This document shows positions 56,869 through 64,000 of a stretch of DNA of 64,000 nt, piece after piece. The notes beneath the pieces were generated by a model. The model was given only the letters and a program-made list of their open reading frames with translations. It had not been told where the DNA came from and ran no database searches. Source of the stretch: Wurfbainia villosa (taxonomy: Eukaryota > Streptophyta > Magnoliopsida > Zingiberales > Zingiberaceae); NCBI GenBank assembly GCA_025175895.1, contig CM046000.1, forward strand, positions 34,384,720 to 34,448,719, in the 5' to 3' direction. The stretch's first letter is position 1, and each line of letters begins with the position of its first letter. The position numbers and the translations under genes are program-made.

Positions 56869-58241
56869 TGTAGGATATCGGTACGGCCGACTAGAGGGGG
56901 GTGAATAGCCCTCGTTCGTTGTTCGTCGCGTTGCTTGTCTACGATTGTCGTTAGCACAGCGGAATAACAATAATAATACTAACAAGAAACACAAATACAC
57001 ACAAACAAAACACAACGATATACGTGGTTCGGAACCGAATGGTTCCTACTCCACGGGTGAGCTCCTCGAGCTCTAGTTATGCTCACGGCACTAACTATAA
57101 CACTCCTTTTCGACAACACATCGGAGGTGGAGAAACCTCTCACAAGCTATTACACTAAGTAATGAAATACAACAAGAAATACAAAGACAATACAAAAGAG
57201 AACTTTTACACCGATTGCTTTTGATCGCTTTCTTGTTGCTTGCTTTTGCTTGCTCTTAAAGGTCTGGAATGCAACAGCAATTCCCCTCCAAAGTCACCCA
57301 AAAAGCCTTGGCGAAATCCTCCAGCTCGAGCTCCATTTATAACCTGCATCAAGCTATTTTTCGCGCCCATCAGTCGACTGCCAAAAGGCCCCAGTCGACT
57401 GCCCTTGTGTCCGTTGTCTCACAATGGCCAGATCCACGTCGGACAAGTTCCAACGGATCTCTTACGATCGACCGCTGTGGCCGGGCAATGATCGGGTGAC
57501 CTAGTAGTCGATCGCCAATGGCCACGGAGCGCTCTCTGCTCTCGACACTTCCATCACCGATCGCCATCCCACGGCAGTCGACCATCGCCGACATCGGGCC
57601 GATCGCACCATGGCGATGCCGCTAAGCACCAAAACGGAGCCTTACACCAGTCGAACCCTAGTCGACTTGGACCAGTCGAACCGACACCTATGACAGTCGA
57701 CTGCTGTCGGGCAAAACCTCAAACACCAAGTTGTTTGAGCCTCCGACACTCAGTCTTAGCCACTTGGCTAAGTCCACATCCCTCATGGAGTTCCCCACCG
57801 AAGCTCTCTTCCCTCGGCCTACGTCCCTCGGATGCGCCAAGCGCACGGCTTCGCAACGCCATCCTTCTCGTCTCATTCCCTAGAAGTATGCTTCCCTTTG
57901 GGTTCACTCCATTCGCTCCCCGTCCGGCGGTCCCTCGGATGCACCAAGCGCACGGCTTCGCAATGCCATCCTTCACCGACTCAAGGACCCCGAGCCTAGT
58001 GAACTTACCAAGTCCTTAAGACTTCCCATATGCACCAAGCGCACGGCTTCGCAATGCTTTGGATTTCCCATGCCAAGCACCAAGCGCACGGCTTCGCAAT
58101 GCTTTGGACTTCCACACCAAGCTCCATGCTTGGATTTTCCATGCCAACCCATGTTGGACTTTTCCCATGACAATCCCATGTCATGAGTTTTGTCTATCAT
58201 CAAAATACCATCAAGGTACTGCTGGGCCGATTGCCCCAACA
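56869..58241 (-). repeat. TE12 3' LTR (1373 bp)
   Basis: In element orientation it starts TGTTGGGGCAATCGGCCC at 58241 and ends CCGATATCCTACA at 56869. It has four copies of CCAAGCGCACGGCTTCGCAA (plus strand; 57837, 57944, 58035, 58080), TATAAATG on the minus strand at 57334-57341 and intact CAGTCGACTG copies near 57369 and 57391. Confidence 0.94.
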
Positions 58242-59804
58242 ATCTCCCCCTTTTTGATGATTGACAAAACTACTATCTCAAGTCTACCAATTCTCCCATA
58301 TTGGCAATTCTCATATCCCAATGAGAATTCCAACGAACCCTAATTGGTAACTTGGTAACTTCTCCCCCTTTTTGACATTACATCAAAAAGGTCCTCCCCA
58401 AGGGTATGAATGTCTCATATCCCAATGAGATCTTACAATCTCTCCCTTGGAGGAACACATGCCTACTATCTTTCTAGTGATCCCATATCACTTAAAGAGA
58501 GGCAACCCAATTTTCCTCCCATGAGGAAATACACATCCATCTTCCCATGATGGATACTTCCCCCTAGAGGCTTGCTCCCCCTTGACCATTGCACCAACAA
58601 TGTCCTTGGAGAGTCCCTAAGCCAATAGGAACATTAACCAAATCAAAATTAAGGCAAAGTTCAACAATGAACTCTTTTCCACCTTAAAATTGATACTCAC
58701 CCTCAACCCAACTCCTAATCCATATCCAATAGATTTCCACCCTCTCTAATGCTCTCCCAAGCATATCCTAGGGTTAGGAGTGGTTAGGGGACCTTAACCT
58801 AGCTGAAAATGGGCCTAACCAACAAGATTTTAAAATCAAAATCGGTTACCACCCCATCGATCATTGCCGGTCCATGGCGATCATTGATCTTACATTCGAT
58901 TTGACATTCGTAAATGGATTTCCGAAATCCATAAGTAAATATACGTAATTTTAAAAATCTTGAAAATGCATACGTATAATACTTATCCTAAACACTATGG
59001 GTGAAAAATATTTGAAAATTATTTTACCCACTAAATTAGGAGATTGATACAAAGTTCAAAAGTTTAGAAAAGCTTCAATAAAGAGCCCTCTTTGTATCAT
59101 CCCATTCAATGGTGATAGCTATCAAAAGATAGGCTTCACCAAGGTTTTTCAAAATGTTTTCAAAAAGTTTTCAAAACCTTTAATTTCTTTTCCTTAAACA
59201 TCTCACTTATATCTAGATGTGTAAAAACACATTCAAGGCAATTAATCTAGTGAGATGTGGGTTTTTGTTCTTTAAAATGGTCTCATGCATATTTCTAGGA
59301 AATATTATTTGATTCCCATCAAATCATGCCATAGTCCTTAACTTCATTTTAATTCATACATGATATGATTATGGCATACATATGATTTAGATAAAAACAT
59401 ATGCCAATATCATGATGTCATGGCATGTGAATGAAAATTAAGCATACATGACATACAAACAAAGGTCTAAACATTATCATGACATTTTTATAAATAAAAA
59501 TGAGAATGATGTCATGACATGGCAAGGCAAACAAATCATGGCAAGTAAAATATACTAAGGTATAAAATACCTAAGTGTTAGAATCAATTTGCCATTTCTA
59601 GGAATTAATTCAATTTTGCCTTACTGCCATTCATTTTCCTAGTGTGCCAAAAACCTAAAATGGCACACCAATACCTCTAAGACCTAATTGTGCCAATTTA
59701 AATCATTTTAAACTTCTCAAGCATATTGGCACATCCTAATGTGTCAACTCTTCTATGGTTAGGTTAACTACCCATCCATTTAGGGTTGACACACCCTAAC
59801 CCAT
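58242..59804 (-). other. TE12 non-coding region with repeated purine tracts
   Basis: On the minus strand the tract AAAAAGGGGGAGAT borders the 3' LTR (58242-58255). Similar runs lie near 58358, 58440, 58560 and 58575. No frame or pol homology was found in 1.56 kb. Confidence 0.82.
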
Positions 59805-61385
59805 TTAGCGTGAATCGATCACGCTTTTAGGAACCCAATACCTATTGGAGCTCCTTGGGTTAACAAGGTATTCCCTAGGGATAACTTCCCTAGATACCTT
59901 CCTAATGACCCTTTTAGGCTTTAAAGCCATAGTCTTTTGGGTCTTACTCGGGTCAACTCTAGAGGTGACTCCTCCATTGACCTTCTTAGTGGCTTTCTTG
60001 GTTTTTCTTAAGTCCTTGGCCACTAAACAAACACCATAGCTAGACTTAGGGATAACTTCCCTATTAGCCTTGGTTTTTCTAGACCTAGATGTAGTTCCAT
60101 AATTAAATGGAACATTATGATAGGACATAGGTTTGTGACCCAAACCCTTCTTGCCCTTAGATATTTCTTGCTTCCTAGGTCTTGACTTTTGGGAATTTGA
60201 CCCCTTAACCGAATTTGATATTATTTTTAGGGTCTTCTCCAATTTTTCTAGCCTTGACCTCAAGGCTTGGTTCTCTAGCTCTAATTTCCTCAATTTTGAA
60301 TTTTCATTAGATTTTTGAGGAATGATTTTCTTTTTAGGCATGTGCCTAGATTTCTTGGGATTAACACCCAAGTTTTCTTGAACTTTCCTAATTGACTCTC
60401 TAGGTAAAATAGATCTAGTGTTTTGAGTCCTAGGTTTGTCTTTAGTTATATGAACATGTTTGGCACCTAGACAATATACCTTATTATTTCTCTTAGCATG
60501 CTTTTCATTGATAATAGCAAGAGAACTAAAATAATTTTTAGCATGCTTTTTAACTTTAGGAATTAAAGGTGCATTAAGTAAATTTACCTTAGGGTTAGCT
60601 TTAGGAGCTCCCCCTACATGAGTTGCACCTTCTTGCCCTTTCTTCCTCCCCCTAGGGCATTGGCTTCGGTAGTGTCCCTTTTGATTGCATTTGAAACACA
60701 CAATGTGCTCTTTGCTCTTGATTTTGGGAACACCGGCATCCTTTGACTTTGGGTTGACTTTCGGTCTTGATGCCTTTTCCTTAGCCAATTTAGGGCATTT
60801 GCTCTTGTAATGCCCTTTCTCCCTACACTCAAAGCATATTATGTGATTTTTATTTAAAATAATAACACTTGAGTTACCTAGGGAGGTGGTGGAGGCCTCT
60901 TCATGATCTTCACTTCTCCCGGATGTGGATGCTTCTTGTTCTTGCTCCGGAATGGAAGATTGCCTTTCCTCCCCCTCAATGCTAGAGGTGGAGGTCTCCA
61001 CCAAATCATCAACATCTTCAAATGTTGTGGGTGCTTCTTCTTCGGCATTCTCCTCTACTTGTGCCGATTGGGAATTTTCTTGGAATTTCATTATTTTCTC
61101 CCATAATTCCTTCGCATCCCTATAGTCACCCAATCTAGACCAAATAGTGTTAGGTAATAAATCACTAAGTAATTTTATTACCTCAAGATTTGTCTTGAAG
61201 TCCTTAATTTGGTCTTGGGTCCACCTTGACTTTTCAATTGGCTTGTTGTATTTGTCCCTAGGCATCTTAAAACCATTTTCTACAATTAACATAGAATCAA
61301 AATCGATTTCAAGATATACCTCCATCCGTTTCCTCCACCAAGCAAAATCTCCATCGAATTTCGGTGGATGGATGAAGTCGGCCAT
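59805..61385 (-). CDS. TE12 gag, intact, with two zinc knuckles
   Basis: An uninterrupted 526-codon frame from ATG 61385, placed 43 bases after the primer binding site. The N-terminus MADFIHPPKFDGDFAWW matches TE1/TE11. After KELWEKIMKF at about residue 100 the usual capsid stretch (TSEAKLARRD to FFSTMELHE in TE11, some 100 residues) is absent and is replaced by an acidic Ser/Glu-rich segment. Two CX2CX4HX4C knuckles follow, C184-C197 and C230-C243, against one in the relatives. A basic Lys-rich stretch, a coiled coil near residues 365-390, KKGLGH, REYLVNP and YWVPKSV complete it. It would assemble or package RNA in the cytoplasm; the short capsid region raises the question of whether it forms particles alone. 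Confidence 0.92.
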   Translation of the reverse strand: MADFIHPPKFDGDFAWWRKRMEVYLEIDFDSMLIVENGFKMPRDKYNKPIEKSRWTQDQIKDFKTNLEVIKLLSDLLPNTIWSRLGDYRDAKELWEKIMKFQENSQSAQVEENAEEEAPTTFEDVDDLVETSTSSIEGEERQSSIPEQEQEASTSGRSEDHEEASTTSLGNSSVIILNKNHIICFECREKGHYKSKCPKLAKEKASRPKVNPKSKDAGVPKIKSKEHIVCFKCNQKGHYRSQCPRGRKKGQEGATHVGGAPKANPKVNLLNAPLIPKVKKHAKNYFSSLAIINEKHAKRNNKVYCLGAKHVHITKDKPRTQNTRSILPRESIRKVQENLGVNPKKSRHMPKKKIIPQKSNENSKLRKLELENQALRSRLEKLEKTLKIISNSVKGSNSQKSRPRKQEISKGKKGLGHKPMSYHNVPFNYGTTSRSRKTKANREVIPKSSYGVCLVAKDLRKTKKATKKVNGGVTSRVDPSKTQKTMALKPKRVIRKVSREVIPREYLVNPRSSNRYWVPKSVIDSR

Positions 61386-61427
61386 TTGTAGTGCTCTCGC
61401 GGCGGTTAGTCCTCGAAGAGCGACCTC

Positions 61428-61439
61428 GCTCTGATACCA
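61428..61439 (-). other. TE12 primer binding site
   Basis: Minus strand TGGTATCAGAGC, two bases after the 5' LTR end. Confidence 0.92.
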
Positions 61440-61441
61440 CT

Positions 61442-62787
61442 TGTAGGATATCGGTACGGCCGACTAGAGGGGGGTGAATAGCCCTCGTTCGTTGTTCGTC
61501 GCGTTGCTTGTCTACGATTGTCGTTAGCGCAGCGGAATAACAATAATAATACTAACAAGAAACACAAATACACACAAACAAAACACAACGATATACGTGG
61601 TTCGGAACTGAATGGTTCCTACTCCACGGGTGAGCTCCTCGAGCTCTAGTTATGCTCACGACACTAACTATAACACTCCTTTTCGACAACACATCGGAGG
61701 TGGAGAAACGTCTCACAAGCTATTACACTAAGTAATGAAATACAACAAGAAATACAAAGACAATACAAAAGAGAACTTTTACACCGATTGCTTTTGATCG
61801 CTTTCTTGTTGCTTGCTTTTGCTTGCTCTTGAAGGTCTGGAATGCAACAGCAATTCCCCTCCAAAGTCACCCAAAAAGCCTTGGCGAAATCCTCCAACTC
61901 GAGCTCCATTTATAACCATCACGATCGCCAAAAGGCCCCCGCGTTGTCTCACAACGGCCAGATCCACGTCGGACAAGTTCCAATGGATCTCCTACCCGAT
62001 CGCTGATCGGGTGACCTAGTAGTCGATCCGTCTGCTATGGAGCGCTCGTGCTCGACACTTCCATCACCGATCCGCCATCCCACTAGCCGATCATTGCCGA
62101 CATCACGATCACACCCATGGCCATGATCGCCAAGCACCAAAATGCAGCCTTACACCAGTCGAACCCTAGTCGACTTGGACCAGTCGAACCGGCACCTATG
62201 CCAGTCGACTGCTGTCGGGCAAAACCTCAAACACCAAGTTGTTTGAGCCTCCGACACTCAGTCTTAGCCACTTGGCTAAGTCCACATCCCTCATGGAGTT
62301 CCCCACCGAAGCTCTCTTCCCTCGGCCTACGTCCCTCGGATGCGCCAAGCGCACGGCTTCGCAACGCCATCCTTCTCGTCTCATGCCCTAGAAGTATGCT
62401 TCCCTTTGGGTTCACTCCATTCGCTCCCCGTCCGGCGGTCCCTCGGATGCACCAAGCGCACGGCTTCGCAATGCCATCCTTCACCGACTCAAGGACCCCG
62501 AGCCTAGTGAACTTACCAAGTCCTTAAGACTTCCCATATGCACCAAGCGCATGGCTTCGCAATGCATTTCTCACCAAGCACCAAGCACACGGCTTCGCAA
62601 TGCTTTGGATTTCCCATGCCAAGCACTAAGCGCACGGCTTCGCAATGCTTTGGACTTCCACACCAAGCTCCATGCTTGGATTTTCCATGCCAACCCATGA
62701 TGGACTTTTCCCATGACAATCCCATGTCATGAGTTTTGTCTATCATCAAAATACCATCAAGGTACTGCTGGGCCGATTGCCCCAACA
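61442..62787 (-). repeat. TE12 5' LTR (1346 bp)
   Basis: Same ends as the 3' LTR. It carries five, not four, copies of CCAAGCGCACGGCTTCGCAA or variants (62345, 62452, 62543, 62581, 62626). The block 61915-62110 diverges sharply from 57350-57620, while flanking sequence is nearly identical. Minus-strand TATAAATG is at 61907-61914. Confidence 0.94.
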
Positions 62788-63077
62788 TAAAGGTTACCTC
62801 CACCTAGCTTGGTGCAAAGGGGAGACCATTAGTGGATTGGTTTTGGCGGAGTCATTCACCGAGGACGAATCGGGGACCGTGGATTAGCGGCATAGCCGTG
62901 AACCACGTTACGACATTGTGTTAGCATTGTCTATTTCTTTTTCTTTGTCTTTATTTGTTTAATTTGTTTGTATTTTTGTTTCCTCTTGCGCTAATCTAAT
63001 TGTAGACGAGCAAATTACGACATCCATCGTAAGAGGGCTATTCACCCCCCTCTAGCCGGCCGTTTCGATCTTCAACA
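62788..63077 (+). repeat. TE11 3' LTR, segment 2
   Basis: Starts with the second TAAAG and continues GTTACCTCCACCTAGC as at 52584, ending CGATCTTCAACA at 63077, followed by GCATT. Confidence 0.93.
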
Positions 63078-63082
63078 GCATT

Positions 63083-64000
63083 GATAGGAAATTTGTACAC
63101 ACTTGAACCAAAAGCTCCCACAATGCAAATTGAAGTTAATAACTCATCTTCTAATTCCAATAAGAGAAAAGAACCTTCAAAGATGAACCAAACATATCTT
63201 TGGCATCTTAGGCTTGGTCATATTAACCTAAGAAGAATTCAAAGGTTGATAGCTGATGGACCTCTGGGTTCATTAGTGGTGGAAGATTTCCCAATCTGCG
63301 AATCCTGCTTGGAGGGTAAAATGACTAAGAGGCCTTTTAAGGCCAAGGGGTATAGAGCCAAAGATGTGTTAGAATTGGTTCATTCTAATTTGTGTGGTCT
63401 TATGTCTATCCAGGCTAGAGGTGGTTTTGAGTATTTCGTCTCTTTTATAGACGATTATTCGAGATATGGATACATTTACTTGATGCGCCGCAAGTCTGAA
63501 TGCTTTGACAAGTTCAAAGAATTCAAGGCTGATGCGAAGAAACGTCAAGGTAAAAGTATCAAGACACTACGATTTGATCGTGGTGGTGAGTACCCCTTGG
63601 GAGGGTTTAGGAATTACTTATCAGAGGCTGAGATTCAATCCCAATTGTCTGCACCTGGCACACCCCAGCAGAATGGTGTAGCAGAGCGAAGGAATAGGAC
63701 TCTTATGGAGATGGTTAGATCTATGATGAGTTATTCTGAGTTGCCAGATTCGTTCTGGGGTATGTTTTAGATATGGCAGTGTACATTCTGAACTTGGTTC
63801 CATCTAAATCAGTGCCTTCTACTCCCACAGAATTGTGGACTGAGCGAAAGCCTAGTCTAAGACATATTCGGATTTGGGGGAGTCCAGCACATGTGCTGAA
63901 GGCAGATGCTGGTAAGTTGGAACCTGGTACAGAAGTACGCATGTTCGTTGGCTATCCTAGAGGAACGAAGGGTGGTTTGTTTTATAGTCCTAGATATCAG
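63083..64000 (+). pseudogene. TE10 pol, integrase part, running off the right edge
   Basis: Continues the TE10 frame after TE11: IGNLYTLEPK, the HHCC finger (WHLRLGH, CESCLEGK) and the integrase core. The first catalytic Asp is Asn (HSNLCG, AAT at 63387; Asp in TE4), the second Asp is kept (DRGGEY) and the Glu is kept (VAERRN). A one-base deletion in the G run at 63757-63760 shifts the frame; the sequence resumes YVLDMAVYILNLVPSKSV and is open to position 64000. RT and RNase H lie beyond the window. The copy is inactive. Confidence 0.92.

Larger units (their letters stand above)
56869..62787 (-). mobile_element. TE12: gag-only Sirevirus-like element, youngest insertion
   Basis: 5919 bp, minus strand: 5' LTR 61442-62787, primer binding site, intact gag 61385-59805, 1.56 kb of non-coding DNA and 3' LTR 56869-58241. 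It lacks pol. The exact TSD TAAAG, near-identical LTRs outside the palindrome region and an open gag all suggest a recent insertion. Nesting makes it the youngest of the TE9-TE12 series. Confidence 0.95.
51658..63077 (+). mobile_element. TE11: gag-only Sirevirus-like element, split by TE12
   Basis: TE11 is 5.5 kb without TE12: 5' LTR 51658-52870, primer binding site, gag 52934-54667, a 1.24-kb non-coding tail with repeated purine tracts, and a 3' LTR (55924-56868 plus 62793-63077). There is no protease, integrase, RT or RNase H, and no sign of deletion scars from a pol. The layout fits non-autonomous plant elements that keep gag only and borrow pol. TSD GCATT is exact. Confidence 0.93.
39592..64000 (+). 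mobile_element. TE9: Sirevirus-like copia element, host of TE10-TE12
   Basis: 5' LTR 39592-40712, gag 40938-42573, a spacer, pol 43156-46241, a 965-bp purine-rich region and the start of the 3' LTR at 47221, which is cut at 47580 by TE10. The remainder lies past the window. Features typical of Sireviruses are the repeated polypurine tracts, palindromes in the LTR, gag and pol in separate frames and RT motif YVDDIIFG. Pol is dead (below). Confidence 0.92.
47580..64000 (+). mobile_element. TE10: copia element of the TE3 family, split by TE11
   Basis: 5' LTR 47580-49436, primer binding site, leader, gag-pol 50495-51657 and again from 63083 to the window end. It lies in the TE9 3' LTR. TE11 with its TSD accounts for the gap exactly: removing 51658-63082 rejoins the frame at CSG-GAL-IGNLYTLEPK, as in TE4. 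Confidence 0.92.

Overview
The window is nuclear DNA of a flowering plant and almost all of it is a nest of Ty1/copia LTR retrotransposons. The evidence is gag-pol order PR-IN-RT-RNase H, primer binding sites matching the 3' end of plant initiator tRNA-Met (TGGTATCAGAGC and variants), purine-rich tracts, 1.1-2.2 kb LTRs beginning TG and ending CA, and 5-bp target-site duplications (TSDs). I found no cellular protein gene, tRNA or rRNA gene. The species cannot be fixed from the sequence; a large, repeat-rich angiosperm genome is the safe reading.

Twelve insertions were resolved and numbered TE1-TE12. Left half: TE3 (+, 5012-28289) is the 3' part of a copia element. Its pol is cut by TE2 (-, LTR ending at 5011), and TE2's leader is cut by TE1 (-, 1-1653). 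TE3's 3' LTR is cut twice, by complete TE4 (+, 6091-15211, TSD AGAAT) and by complete TE5 (+, 16194-27539, TSD TCTTC). TE5's own 3' LTR carries a solo LTR, TE6 (24985-26825). Middle: TE7 (-, 28290-39069) is a degraded copia element whose RNase H region is cut by a solo LTR of its own family, TE8 (30151-31964). Positions 39070-39591 are the only stretch not assigned to a transposon. Right half: TE9 (+, from 39592 past the window end) has TE10 (from 47580) in its 3' LTR. TE10's gag-pol holds TE11 (51658-63077, TSD GCATT), and TE11's 3' LTR holds TE12 (-, 56869-62787, TSD TAAAG). The order of insertion follows from the nesting: TE9, TE10, TE11, TE12 on the right; TE7, TE3, then TE2/TE4/TE5, then TE1/TE6 on the left.

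Two functional groups are present. TE3, TE4, TE10 (one superfamily of LTRs), TE2/TE5 (a second) and TE6-TE8 (a third) are gag-pol copia elements, all now broken by stops or frameshifts. TE1, TE9, TE11 and TE12 are Sirevirus-like: several polypurine tracts before the 3' LTR, LTRs with clustered palindromes (here CAGTCGACTG), and a gag with a distinctive C-terminal WVPK region. TE11 and TE12 carry gag only, with no pol, so they would need pol from an autonomous relative; TE9 is the nearest candidate family in the window. The TE12 gag frame is fully open (526 codons).

The main observations beyond annotation are a conserved hairpin in the R-U5 part of the TE3/TE4/TE10 LTRs, a four-fold repeated stem-loop in the TE2/TE5 leader, local collapse of the CAGTCGACTG clusters between sister LTRs, a conserved gag C-terminal region shared by pol-less and pol-bearing elements, and a strong bias of nonsense mutations toward C-to-T changes.
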